Below are positions 38,816 through 51,835 of a stretch of 64,000 nucleotides of DNA, piece after piece. How positions within the stretch are numbered: the stretch's first letter is position 1; each line of letters starts with the position of its first letter. A program made the translations under genes and the position numbers. The stretch comes from Halictus rubicundus (taxonomy: Eukaryota > Arthropoda > Insecta > Hymenoptera > Halictidae): positions 124,001 to 188,000 of the forward strand of contig NW_027488916.1 of assembly GCF_050948215.1 (NCBI RefSeq), written 5' to 3'. The notes beneath the pieces were generated by a model, which did no database searches, had not been told where the DNA came from, and saw only the letters and a list, made by a program, of their open reading frames with translations.

Positions 38816-40719
38816 GGATAGGGGATTGGATAGGATAGAGGATAGGATAGGATAGAGGATAGGATAGGATAGCGGATAGGATAGGATAGGGGATAGGATA
38901 GGATAGAGGATAGGATAGGATAGAGGATAGGATACGATAGAGGATAGGATAGGATAGAGGATAGGATAGGGGATTGGATAGGACAGAGGATAGGATAGGA
39001 TAGAGGATAGGATCGGATAGAGGATAGGATAGGTGATTGGATAGGACAGAGGATAGGATAGGATAGAGAATAGGATAGGATACAGGATAGGATAGGATAG
39101 AGGATAGGATAGGATAGAGGATACGATAGGATAGAGGAAAGGATAGAGGATAGGATAGGATAGATGATAGGATAGGATAGAGGATAGGATAGGATAGAGG
39201 ATAGGATAGGATAGAGGATAGGATAGGATAGAGGATAGGATAGGATGGAGGATAGGATAGGATAGAGGATAGGATAGGATAGAGGATAGGATATCATAGA
39301 GGATAGGATAGGATAGAGGATAGGATAGGATAGAGGATAGGATAGGATAGAGGATAGGATAGGATAGAGGATAGGATAGGATAGAGGATAGGATAGGATA
39401 GAGGATAGGATAGGATAGAGGATAGGATAGGATAGAGGATAGGATAGGATAGAGGATAGGATAGGATAGAGGATAGGATAGGATAGAGGATAGGATAGGA
39501 TAGAGGATAGGATAGGATAGAGGATAGGATAGGATAGAGGATAGGATAGGATAGAGGATAGGATAGGATAGAGGATAGGATAGGATAGAGGATAGGATAG
39601 GATAGAGGATAGGATAGGATAGAGGATAGGATAGGATAGAGGATAGGATAGGATAGAGGATAGGATAGGATAGGATAGAGGATAGGATAGGATAGAGGAT
39701 AGGATAGGATAGAGGATAGGATAGGATAGAGGATAGGATAGGATAGAGGATAGGATAGGATAGAGGATAGGATAGGATAGAGGATAGGATAGGATAGAGG
39801 ATAGGATAGGATAGAGGATAGGATAGGATAGAGGATAGGATAGGATAGAGGATAGGATAGGATAGAGGATAGGATAGGATAGAGGATAGGATAGGATAGA
39901 GGATAGGATAGGATGGAGGATAGGATAGGATAGGATAGAGGATAGGATAGGATAGAGGATAGGATAGGATAGAGGATAGGATAGGATAGAGGATAGGATA
40001 GGATAGAGGATAGGATAGGATAGAGGATAGGATAGGATAGAGGATAGGATAGGATAGAGGATAGGATAGGATAGAGGATAGGATAGGATAGAGGATAGGA
40101 TAGGATAGAGGATAGGATAGGATAGAGGATAGGATAGGATGGAGGATAGGATAGGATAGAGGATAGGATAGGATAGAGGATAGGATAGGATAGAGGATAG
40201 GATAGGATAGAGGATAGGATAGGATAGAGGATAGGATAGGATAGAGGATAGGATAGGATAGAGGATAGGATAGGATAGAGGATAGGATAGGATAGAGGAT
40301 AGGATAGGATAGAGGATAGGATAGGATAGAGGATAGGATAGGATAGAGGATAGGATAGGATAGAGGATAGGATAGGATAGAGGATAGGATAGGATAGAGG
40401 ATAGGATAGGATAGAGGATAGGATAGGATAGAGGATAGGATAGGATAGAGGATAGGATATGATAGAGGATAGGATAGGATAGAGGATAGGATAGGATAGC
40501 GGATAGGATAGGATAGAGTATAGAATAGGATAGAGGATAGGATAGGACAGAGGATAGGATAGGATAGAGTATAGAATAGGATAGAGGATAGGATAGGACA
40601 GAGGATAGGATAGGATAGAGGATAGGATAGGATAGAGGATCGGATAGGATAGAGTATAGAGTAGGATAGAGGATAGGATAGGATAGAGGATAGGATAGGA
40701 TTCAGGATAGGATAGGATA
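38816..40719 (+). repeat. Region F homogeneous run 1
   Basis: After the end of Y and a GAGGAAAGG marker (~39135), the stretch 39300-40440 is almost pure 17-mer. It is broken only by two 22-base units (~39660, ~39920) and a few GGATGGAGG variants. The right end has GCGGATAGG and two GTATAGAATAGG markers that lead into the next cassette X. Confidence 0.85.
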
Positions 40720-40953
40720 GATGATAAGATAGGATAGAGCATCGGATAGGGGATTGGATAGAGAATAGGATAGGATAGAGCATAGGATAAGATAGAGGAT
40801 AGGATAGGATAGAGGATAGGATAGGATAGGGGATATTATAGGATAGAGGATAGGATAGGATAGCGGAGAGGATAGCGGATAGGATAGCGGACAGGATAGG
40901 ATAGAGGATAGGATAGGATAGAGGATTGGATAGAATACAGGATTTCATTGAGG
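40720..40953 (+). repeat. Cassette X, GCGGAGAGG subtype, copy 1
   Basis: GCATCGG is at 40739 and TTTCATTG at 40943. The first GCGG motif reads GCGGAGAGG, a variant limited to the neighbouring copies up to 43.5 kb. Confidence 0.9.
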
Positions 40954-41612
40954 ATAGGATAGGATAGAGGATAGGATAGGATAGAGGATAGGATAGGGGA
41001 TTGGATAGGATAGGATGGAGGATAGGATAGGATAGAGGATAGGATAGGATAGAGGATAGGATAGGATAGAGGATAGGATAGGATAGAGGATAGGATAGGA
41101 TAGAGGATAGGATAGGATAGAGGATAGGATAGGATAGAGGATAGGATAGGATAGAGGATAGGATAGGATAGAGGATAGGATAGGATAGAGGATAGGATAG
41201 GATAGAGGATAGGATAGGATAGAGGATAGGATAGGATAGAGGATAGGATAGGATAGAGGATAGGATAGGATAGAGGATAGGATAGGATAGAGGATAGGAT
41301 AGGATAGAGGATAGGATAGGATAGAGGATAGGATAGGATAGAGGATAGGATATGATAGAGGATAGGATAGGATAGAGGATAGGATAGGATAGCGGATAGG
41401 ATAGGATAGAGTATAGAATAGGATAGAGGATAGGATAGGACAGAGGATAGGATAGGATAGAGTATAGAATAGGATAGAGGATAGGATAGGACAGAGGATA
41501 GGATAGGATAGAGGATAGGATAGGATAGAGGATCGGATAGGATAGAGTATAGAGTAGGATAGAGGATAGGATAGGATAGAGGATAGGATAGGATTCAGGA
41601 TAGGATAGGATA

Positions 41613-41846
41613 GATGATAAGATAGGATAGAGCATCGGATAGGGGATTGGATAGAGAATAGGATAGGATAGAGCATAGGATAAGATAGAGGATAGGATAG
41701 GATAGAGGATAGGATAGGATAGGGGATATTATAGGATAGAGGATAGGATAGGATAGCGGAGAGGATAGCGGATAGGATAGCGGACAGGATAGGATAGAGG
41801 ATAGGATAGGATAGAGGATTGGATAGAATACAGGATTTCATTGAGG
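41613..41846 (+). repeat. Cassette X, GCGGAGAGG subtype, copy 2
   Basis: It lies 893 bases downstream of copy 1. GCATCGG is at 41632 and TTTCATTG at 41836. The unit between the copies is mostly clean 17-mers plus a GTATAGAATAGG series. Confidence 0.9.
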
Positions 41847-41956
41847 ATAGGATAGGATAGAGGATAGGATAGGATAGAGGATAGGATAGGGGATTGGATA
41901 GAATAGAGGACAGGAGACGATAGAGGATAGGATAGGATAGAGGATAGGATAGGATA

Positions 41957-42081
41957 GGGGATATTATAGGATAGAGGATAGGATAGGATAGCGGAGAGGA
42001 TAGCGGATAGGATAGCGGACAGGATAGGATAGAGGATAGGATAGGATAGAGGATTGGATAGAATACAGGATTTCATTGAGG
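41957..42081 (+). repeat. Cassette X, right half only, GCGGAGAGG subtype
   Basis: It starts at GGGGATATTATAGG and runs through GCGGAGAGG to TTTCATTG (42071). The left part with GCATCGG is replaced by a GGACAGGAGACG segment. It sits between two full copies of the same subtype. Confidence 0.85.
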
Positions 42082-42400
42082 ATAGGATAGGATAGAGGAT
42101 AGGATAGGATAGAGGATAGGATAGGATAGAGGATAGGATAGGATGGAGGATAGGATAGGATAGAGGATAGGATAGGATAGAGGATAGGATAGGATAGAGG
42201 ATAGGATAGGATAGAGGATAGGATAGGATAGAGGATAGGATAGGATAGAGGATAGGATAGGATAGAGGATAGGATAGGATAGAGGATAGGATAGGATAGA
42301 GGATAGGATAGGATAGAGGATCGGATAGGATAGAGTATAGAGTAGGATAGAGGATAGGATAGGATAGAGGATAGGATAGGATTCAGGATAGGATAGGATA

Positions 42401-42634
42401 GATGATAAGATAGGATAGAGCATCGGATAGGGGATTGGATAGAGAATAGGATAGGATAGAGCATAGGATAAGATAGAGGATAGGATAGGATAGAGGATAG
42501 GATAGGATAGGGGATATTATAGGATAGAGGATAGGATAGGATAGCGGAGAGGATAGCGGATAGGATAGCGGACAGGATAGGATAGAGGATAGGATAGGAT
42601 AGAGGATTGGATAGAATACAGGATTTCATTGAGG
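42401..42634 (+). repeat. Cassette X, GCGGAGAGG subtype, copy 3
   Basis: GCATCGG is at 42420 and TTTCATTG at 42624. It is 788 bases after copy 2 and 910 bases before copy 4. Confidence 0.9.
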
Positions 42635-43310
42635 ATAGGATAGGATAGAGGATAGGATAGGATAGAGGATAGGATAGGATAGAGGATAGGATAGGATGGA
42701 GGATAGGATAGGATAGAGGATAGGATAGGATAGAGGATAGGATAGGATAGAGGATAGGATAGGATAGAGGATAGGATAGGATAGAGGATAGGATAGGATA
42801 GAGGATAGGATAGGATAGAGGATAGGATAGGATAGAGGATAGGATAGGATAGAGGATAGGATAGGATAGAGGATAGGATAGGATAGAGGATAGGATAGGA
42901 TAGAGGATAGGATAGGATAGAGGATAGGATAGGATAGAGGATAGGATAGGATAGAGGATAGGATAGGATAGAGGATAGGATAGGATAGAGGATAGGATAG
43001 GATAGAGGATAGGATAGGATAGAGGATAGGATAGGATAGAGGATAGGATATGATAGAGGATAGGATAGGATAGAGGATAGGATAGGATAGCGGATAGGAT
43101 AGGATAGAGTATAGAATAGGATAGAGGATAGGATAGGACAGAGGATAGGATAGGATAGAGTATAGAATAGGATAGAGGATAGGATAGGACAGAGGATAGG
43201 ATAGGATAGAGGATAGGATAGGATAGAGGATCGGATAGGATAGAGTATAGAGTAGGATAGAGGATAGGATAGGATAGAGGATAGGATAGGATTCAGGATA
43301 GGATAGGATA

Positions 43311-43544
43311 GATGATAAGATAGGATAGAGCATCGGATAGGGGATTGGATAGAGAATAGGATAGGATAGAGCATAGGATAAGATAGAGGATAGGATAGGA
43401 TAGAGGATAGGATAGGATAGGGGATATTATAGGATAGAGGATAGGATAGGATAGCGGAGAGGATAGCGGATAGGATAGCGGACAGGATAGGATAGAGGAT
43501 AGGATAGGATAGAGGATTGGATAGAATACAGGATTTCATTGAGG
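43311..43544 (+). repeat. Cassette X, GCGGAGAGG subtype, copy 4
   Basis: GCATCGG is at 43330 and TTTCATTG at 43534. It is the last copy of this subtype and opens XY module 2. Confidence 0.9.
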
Positions 43545-44640
43545 ATAGGATAGGATAGAGGATAGGATAGGATAGAGGATAGGATAGGGGATTGGATAGA
43601 ATAGAGGACAGGAGACGATAGAGGATAGGATAGGATAGAGGATAGGATCGGATAGAGGATAGGATAGGATAGAGGATAGGATAGGATAGAGGATAGGATA
43701 GGATAGAGGATAGGATAGGATAGAGGATTGGATAGAATAGAGGACAGGAGACGATAGAGGATAGGATAGGATAGAGGATAGGATCGAACTGAGGATAGAA
43801 TAGGGGATTGGATTGGATAGAGGATAGGATAGGATAGGCGATAGGATAGGGGATTGGATAGAATAGAGGACAGGAGACGATAGAGGATAGGATAGGATAG
43901 AGGATAGGATAGGATAGAGGATAGGATAGGATAGAGGATAGGATAGGATAGAGGATAGGATAGAGGATAGGATAGGATAGAGGATAGGATAGGATAGAGG
44001 ATAGGATAGGATAGAGGATAGGATAGGATAGAGGATAGGATAGGATAGAGGATAGGATAGGATAGAGGATAGGATAGGATAGAGGATAGGATAGGATAGA
44101 GGATAGGATAGGATAGAGGATAGGATAGGATAGAGGATAAGATAGGATAGACGATAGGATAGAATAGAGGATAGGATAGGATAGAGGATAGGATAGGATA
44201 GAGGATAGGATAGGATAGAGGATAGGATAGGATAGAGGATAGGATAGGATAGAGGATAGGATAGGATAGAGGATAGGATAGGATAGAGGATAGGATAGGA
44301 TAGAGGATAGGATAGGATAGAGGATAGGATAGGAAAGAGGATAGGATAGGATAGAGGATAGGATAGGATAGAGGATAGGATATAATAGAGGATAGGATCG
44401 AACAGAGGATAGGATAGGGGATTGGATTGGATAGAGGATAGGATAGGATTGAGGATAGGATAGGGGATTGGATAGAATAGAGGACAGGAGACGATAGAGG
44501 ATAGGATAGGATAGAGGATAGGATCGGATAGAGGATACCATTAGGTGATTGGATAGAGGATAGGATAGGTGATTGGATAGGATAGAGGATAGGATAAGGG
44601 ATTGGAGACGATAGAGGATAGGATGGGATAGGATAGAGGA
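43311..44640 (+). repeat. XY module 2
   Basis: X GCATCGG is at 43330 and Y ACCATTAGG at 44538, 1208 bases apart. Between them are two GGACAGGAGACG segments, CGAACTGAGG (~43783), GATAGGCGATAGG, a clean 17-mer run and CGAACAGAGG (~44399). Y is followed by AAGGGATTGGAGACG and GGATGGGATAGG. Confidence 0.85.
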
Positions 44641-46054
44641 TAGGATAGGGGATTGGATAGGATAGAGGATAGGATAGGATAGAGGATAGGATAGGATAGC
44701 GGATAGGATAGGATAGGGGATAGGATAGGATAGAGGATAGGATAGGATAGAGGATAGGATAGGATAGAGGATAGGATAGGATAGAGGATAGGATAGGGGA
44801 TTGCATAGGACAGAGGATAGGATAGGATAGAGGATAGGATCGGATAGAGGATAGGATAGGTGATTGGATAGGACAGAGGATAGGATAGGATAGAGAATAG
44901 GATAGGATAGAGGATAGGATAGGATAGAGGATAGAATAGGATAGAGGATACGATAGGATAGAGGAAAGGATAGAGGATAGGATAGGATAGATGATAGGAT
45001 AGGATAGAGGATAGGATAGGATAGAGGATAGGATAGTATAATATAGAGGATAGGATTGGATAGAGGATAGGATAGGATGGAGGATAGGATAGGATAGAGG
45101 ATAGGATAGGATAGAGGATAGGATAGGATAGAGGATAGGATAGGATAGAGGATAGGATAGGATAGAGGATAGGATAGGATAGAGGATAGGATAGGATAGA
45201 GGATAGGATAGGATAGAGGATAGGATAGGATAGAGGATAGGATAGGATAGAGGATAGGATAGGATAGAGGATAGGATAGGATAGAGGATAGGATAGGATA
45301 GAGGATAGGATAGGATAGAGGATAGGATAGGATAGAGGATAGGATAGGATAGAGGATAGGATAGGATAGAGGATAGGATAGGATAGAGGATAGGATAGGA
45401 TAGAGGATAGGATAGGATAGAGGATAGGATAGGATAGAGGATAGGATAGGATAGAGGATAGGATAGGATAGAGGATAGGATAGGATAGAGGAAAGGATAG
45501 GATAGAGGATAGGATAGGATAGAGGATAGGATAGGATAGAGGATAGGATAGGATAGAGGATAGGATAGGATAGAGGATAGGATAGGATAGAGGATAGGAT
45601 AGGATAGAGGATAGGATAGGATAGAGGATAGGATAGGATAGAGGATAGGATAGGATAGAGGATAGGATATAATAGAGGATAGGATAGGATAGAGGATAGG
45701 ATAGGATAGAGGATAGGATAGAGGATAGGATAGGATAGAGGATAGGATAGGATAGAGGATAGGATAGGATAGAGGATAGGATAGGATAGAGGATAGGATA
45801 GGATAGAGGATAGGATATAATAGAGGATAGGATAGGATAGAGGATAGGATAGGATAGAGGATAGGATAGGATAGAGGATAGGATAGGATAGAGGATAGGA
45901 TATAATAGAGGATAGGATCCGATAGAGGATAGGATAGGGGATTCGTTGGATAGAGGATAGGATAGGATAGAGGATAGGATAGGATAGCGGATAGAGTAGG
46001 ATAGAGGATAGGATAGGATAGAGGATAGGATAGGATTCAGGATAGGATAGGATA
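44641..46054 (+). repeat. Post-Y segment and homogeneous run 2
   Basis: GGGGATTGCATAGG and GAGGAAAGG (~44952) lead to GTATAATATAG (~45036) and a long clean run (about 45080-45660) with one GAGGAAAGG. Two GATATAATAGAGG, a GATCCGATAG and TTCGTTGG (~45945) come just before the next cassette X. The same order recurs after most Y copies. Confidence 0.82.
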
Positions 46055-46288
46055 GATGATAAGATAGGATGGAGCATCGGATAGGGGATTGGATAGAGAA
46101 TAGGATAGGATAGAGCATAGGATAAGATAGAGGATAGGATAGGATAGAGGATAGGATAGGATAGGGGATATTATAGGATAGAGGATAGGATAGGATAGCG
46201 GATAGGATAGCGGATAGGATAGCGGACAGGATAGGATAGAGGATAGGATAGGATAGAGGATTGGATAGAATACAGGATTTCATTGAGG
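46055..46288 (+). repeat. Cassette X, copy not followed by Y
   Basis: GCATCGG is at 46074 and TTTCATTG at 46278. It has the private variant GGATGGAGCATCGG. The next marker downstream is another X at 47051, with no ACCATTAGG in between. Confidence 0.9.
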
Positions 46289-47050
46289 ATAGGATAGGAT
46301 AGAGGATAGGATAGGATAGAGGATAGGATAGGGGATTGGATAGAATAGAGGACAGGAGACGATAGAGGATAGGATAGGATAGAGGATAGGATCGGATAGA
46401 GGATAGGATAGGATAGAGGATAGGATAGGATAGAGGATAGGATAGGATAGAGGATAGGATAGGATAGAGGATAGGATAGGATAGAGGATAGGATAGGATA
46501 GAGGATAGGATAGGATAGAGGATAGGATAGGATAGAGGATAGGATAGGATAGAGGATAGGATAGGATAGAGGATAGGATAGGATAGAGGATAGGATAGGA
46601 TAGAGGATAGGATAGGATAGAGGATAGGATAGGATAGAGGATAGGATAGGATAGAGGATAGGATAGGATAGAGGATAGGATAGGATAGAGGATAGGATAG
46701 GATAGAGGATAGGATAGGATAGAGGATAGGATAGAGGATAGGATAGGATAGAGGATAGGATAGGATAGAGGATAGGATAGGATAGAGGATAGGATAGGAT
46801 AGAGGATAGGATATAATAGAGGATAGGATAGGATAGAGGATAGGATAGGATAGAGGATAGGGTAGGATAGAGGATAGGATAGGATAGAGGATAGGATATA
46901 ATAGAGGATAGGATCCGATAGAGGATAGGATAGGGGATTCGTTGGATAGAGGATAGGATAGGATAGAGGATAGGATAGGATAGCGGATAGAGTAGGATAG
47001 AGGATAGGATAGGATAGAGGATAGGATAGGATTCAGGATAGGATAGGATA
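46055..47050 (+). repeat. X-headed unit without Y (996 bp)
   Basis: It holds cassette X, one GGACAGGAGACG segment, a clean run (46400-46800), GATATAATAGAGG, GATCCGATAG and TTCGTTGG (~46937), and then the next X. It has no ACCATTAGG. It looks like a shortened XY module with the middle and Y removed. Confidence 0.82.
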
Positions 47051-47284
47051 GATGATAAGATAGGATAGAGCATCGGATAGGGGATTGGATAGAGAATAGG
47101 ATAGGATAGAGCATAGGATAAGATAGAGGATAGGATAGGATAGAGGATAGGATAGGATAGGGGATATTATAGGATAGAGGATAGGATAGGATAGCGGATA
47201 GGATAGCGGATAGGATAGCGGACAGGATAGGATAGAGGATAGGATAGGATAGAGGATTGGATAGAATACAGGATTTCATTGAGG
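47051..47284 (+). repeat. Cassette X, opening XY module 3
   Basis: GCATCGG is at 47070 and TTTCATTG at 47274, followed by the private variant GAGGTTAGG. Confidence 0.9.
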
Positions 47285-49510
47285 TTAGGATAGGATAGAG
47301 GATAGGATAGGATAGAGGATAGGATAGGGGATTGGATAGAATAGAGGACAGGAGACGATAGAGGATAGGATAGGATAGAGGATAGGATCGGATAGAGGAT
47401 AGGATAGGATAGAGGATAGGATAGGATAGAGGATAGGATAGGATAGAGGATAGGATAGGATAGAGGATTGGATAGGATAGAGGATAGGATCGAACTGAGG
47501 ATAGGATAGGGGATTGGATTGGATAGAGGATAGGATAGGATAGGCGATAGGATAGGGGATTGGATAGAATAGAGGACAGGAGACGATAGAGGATAGGATA
47601 GGATAGAGGATAGGATAGGATAGAGGATAGGATAGGATAGAGGATAGGATAGGATAGAGGATAGGATAGGATAGAGGATAGGATAGGATAGAGGATAGGA
47701 TAGGATAGAGGATAGGATAGGATAGAGGATAGGATAGGATAGAGGATAGGATAGGATAGAGGATAGGATAGGATAGAGGATAGGATAGGATAGAGGATAG
47801 GATAGGATAGAGGATAGGATAGGATAGAGGATAGGATAGGATAGAGGATAGGATAGGATAGAGGATAGGATAGGATAGAGGATAGGATAGGATAGAGGAT
47901 AGGATAGGATAGACGATAGGATAGAATAGAGGATAGGATAGGATAGAGGATAGGATAGGATAGAGGATAGGATAGGATAGAGGATAGGATAGGATAGAGG
48001 ATAGGATAGGATAGAGGATAGGATAGGATAGAGGATAGGATAGGATAGAGGATAGGATAGGATAGAGGATAGGATAGGATAGAGGATAGGATATAATAGA
48101 GGATAGGATCGAACAGAGGATAGGATAGGGGATTGGATTGGATAGAGGATAGGATAGGATTGAGGATAGGATAGGGGATTGGATAGAATAGAGGACAGGA
48201 GACGATAGAGGATAGGATAGGATAGAGGATTGGATCGGATAGAGGATACCATTAGGTGATTGGATAGAGGATAGGATAGGTGATTGGATAGGATAGAGGA
48301 TAGGATAAGGGATTGGAGACGATAGAGGATAGGATGGGATAGGATAGAGGATAGGATAGGGGATTGCATAGGACAGAGGATAGGATAGGATAGAGGATAG
48401 GATCGGATAGAGGATAGGATAGGTGATTGGATAGGACAGAGGATAGGATAGGATAGAGAATAGGATAGGATAGAGGATAGGATAGGATAGAGGATAGAAT
48501 AGGATAGAGGATACGATAGGATAGAGGAAAGGATAGAGGATAGGATAGGATACATGATAGGATAGGATAGAGGATAGGATAGGATAGAGGATAGGATAGT
48601 ATAATATAGAGGATAGGATTGGATAGAGGATAGGATAGGATGGAGGATAGGATAGGATAGAGGATAGGATAGGATAGAGGATAGGATAGGATAGAGGATA
48701 GGATAGGATAGAGGATAGGATAGGATAGAGGATAGGATAGGATAGAGGATAGGATAGGATAGAGGATAGAGGATAGGATAGGATAGAGGATAGGATAGGA
48801 TAGAGGATAGGATAGGATAGAGGATAGGATAGGATAGAGGATAGGATAGGATAGAGGATAGGATAGGATAGAGGATAGGATAGGATAGAGGATAGGATAG
48901 GATAGAGGATAGGATAGGATAGAGGATAGGATAGGATAGAGGATAGGATAGGATAGAGGATAGGATAGGATAGAGGATAGGATAGGATAGAGGATAGGAT
49001 AGGATAGAGGATAGGATAGGATAGAGGATAGGATAGGATAGAGGATAGGATAGGATAGAGGATAGGATAGGATAGAGGATAGGATAGGATAGAGGATAGG
49101 ATAGGATAGAGGATAGGATAGGATAGAGGATAGGATAAGATAGAGGATAGGATAGGATAGAGGATAGGATATAATAGAGGATAGGATAGGATAGAGGATA
49201 GGATAGGATAGAGGATAGGATAGGATAGAGGATAGGATAGGATAGAGGATAGGATATAATAGAGGATAGGATCCGATAGAGGATAGGATAGGGGATTCGT
49301 TGGATAGAGGATAGGATAGGATAGAGGATAGGATAGGATAGCGGATAGGATAGGATAGAGTATAGAATAGGATAGAGGATAGGATAGGACAGAGGATAGG
49401 ATAGGATAGAGGATAGGATAGGATAGAGGATCGGATAGGATAGAGTATAGAGTAGGATAGAGGATAGGATAGGATAGAGGATAGGATAGGATTCAGGATA
49501 GGATAGGATA
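47051..49510 (+). repeat. XY module 3 plus tail (2460 bp)
   Basis: X 47070 to Y 48249 is 1179 bases. The tail has GTATAATATAG (~48599), one 7-base unit (GAGGATAGAGGATA near 48762) and a long clean run. The next X and Y are both exactly 2460 bases away. Confidence 0.88.
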
Positions 49511-49744
49511 GATGATAAGATAGGATAGAGCATCGGATAGGGGATTGGATGGAGAATAGGATAGGATAGAGCATAGGATAAGATAGAGGATAGGATAGGA
49601 TAGAGGATAGGATAGGATAGGGGATATTATAGGATAGAGGATAGGATAGGATAGCGGATAGGATAGCGGATAGTATAGCGGACAGGATAGGATAGAGGAT
49701 AGGATAGGATAGAGGATTGGATAGAATACAGGATTTCATTGAGG
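49511..49744 (+). repeat. Cassette X, opening XY module 4
   Basis: It is exactly 2460 bases from the previous copy. GCATCGG is at 49530 and TTTCATTG at 49734. Private variants are GGATTGGATGGAGAAT and GCGGATAGTATAGCGG. Confidence 0.9.
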
Positions 49745-51601
49745 ATAGGATAGGATAGAGGATAGGATAGGATAGAGGATAGGATAGGGGATTGGATAGA
49801 ATAGAGGACAGGAGACGATAGAGGATAGGATAGGATAGAGGATAGGATCGGACAGAGGATAGGATAGGATAGAGGATAGGATAGGATAGAGGATAGGATA
49901 GGATAGAGGATAGGATAGGATAGAGGACTGGATAGAATAGAGGACAGGAGACGATAGAGGATAGGATAGGATAGAGGATAGGATCGAACTGAGGATAGAA
50001 TAGGGGATTGGATTGGATAGAGGATAGGATAGGATAGGCGATAGGATAGGGGATTGGATAGAATAGAGGACAGGAGACGATAGAGGATAGGATAGGATAG
50101 AGGATACGATAGGATAGAGGATAGGATAGGATAGAGGATAGGATAGGATAGAGGATAGGATAGGATAGAGGATAGGATAGGATAGAGGATAGGATAGGAT
50201 AGAGGATAGGATAGGATAGAGGATAGGATAGGATAGAGGATAGGATAGGATAGAGGATAGGATAGGATAGAGGATAGGATAGGATAGAGGATAGGATAGG
50301 ATAGAGGATAGGATAGGATAGAGGATAGGATAGGATAGACGATAGGATAGAATAGAGGATAGGATAGGATAGAGGATAGGATAGGATAGAGGATAGGATA
50401 GGATAGAGGATAGGATAGGATAGAGGATAGGATAGGATAGAGGATAGGATAGGATAGAGGATAGGATAGGATAGAGGATCGGATAGGATAGAGGATAGGA
50501 TAGGATAGAGGATAGGATAGGATAGAGGATAGGATAGGATAGAGGATAGGATATAATAGAGGATAGGATCGAACAGAGGATAGGATAGGGGATTGGATTG
50601 GATAGAGGATAGGATAGGATTGAGGATAGGATAGGGGATTGGATAGAATAGAGGACAGGAGACGATAGAGGATAGGATAGGATAGAGGATAGGATCGGAT
50701 AGAGGATACCATTAGGTGATTGGATAGAGGATAGGATAGGTGATTGGATAGGATAGAGGATAGGATAAGGGATTGGAGACGACAGAGGATAGGATGGGAT
50801 AGGATAGAGGATAGGATAGGGGATTGGATAGGATAGAGGATAGGATAGGATAGAGGATAGGATAGGATAGCGGATAGGATAGGATAGGGGATAGGATAGG
50901 ATAGAGGATAGGATAGGATAGAGGATAGGATACGATAGAGGATAGGATAGGATAGAGGATAGGATAGGGGATTGCATAGGACAGAGGATAGGGTAGGATA
51001 GAGGATAGGATCGGATAGAGGATAGGATAGGTGATTGGATAGGACAGAGGATAGGATAGGATAGAGAATAGGATAGGATAGAGGATAGGATAGGATAGAG
51101 GATAGAATAGGATAGAGGATACGATAGGATAGAGGAAAGGATAGAGGATAGGATAGGATAGATGATAGGATAGGATAGAGGATAGGATAGGATAGAGGAT
51201 AGGATAGTATAATATAGAGGATAGGATTGGATAGAGGATAGGATAGGATGGAGGATAGGATAGGATAGAGGATAGGATAGGATAGAGGATAGGATAGGAT
51301 AGAGGATAGGATAGGATAGAGGATAGGATAGGATAGAGGATAGGATAGGATAGAGGATAGGATAGGATAGAGGATAGGATAGGATAGAGGATAGGATAGG
51401 ATAGAGGATAGGATAGGATAGAGGATAGGATAGGATAGAGGATAGGATAGGATAGAGGATAGGATCCGATAGAGGATAGGATAGGGGATTCGTTGGATAG
51501 AGGATAGGATAGGATAGAGGATAGGATAGGATAGCGGATAGAGTAGGATAGAGGATAGGATAGGATAGAGGATAGGATAGGATTCAGGATAGGATAGGAT
51601 A
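49511..51601 (+). repeat. XY module 4 plus tail (2091 bp)
   Basis: X 49530 to Y 50709 is 1179 bases, the same as module 3. The tail is shorter by about 370 bases of clean 17-mers. A private GATACGATAGG is seen at ~50106. Confidence 0.87.
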
Positions 51602-51835
51602 GATGATAAGATAGGATAGAGCATCGGATAGGGGATTGGATAGAGAATAGGATAGGATAGAGCATAGGATAAGATAGAGGATAGGATAGGATAGAGGATA
51701 GGATAGGATAGGGGATATTATAGGATAGAGGATAGGATAGGATAGCGGATAGGATAGCGGATAGGATAGCGGACAGGATAGGATAGAGGATAGGATAGGA
51801 TAGAGGATTGGATAGAATACAGGATTTCATTGAGG
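51602..51835 (+). repeat. Cassette X, opening XY module 5
   Basis: GCATCGG is at 51621 and TTTCATTG at 51825. I saw no private variant, so it is close to the region F consensus. Confidence 0.9.

Larger units (their letters stand above)
40720..43310 (+). repeat. Tandem series of X units without Y
   Basis: Three X-headed units follow each other with spacings of 893, 788 and 910 bases, plus a half cassette at 41957. 910 is 893 + 17. All carry the GCGGAGAGG variant and the same GTATAGAGTAGG and GATTCAGG lead-in. This is a local amplification that lacks cassette Y. Confidence 0.85.
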
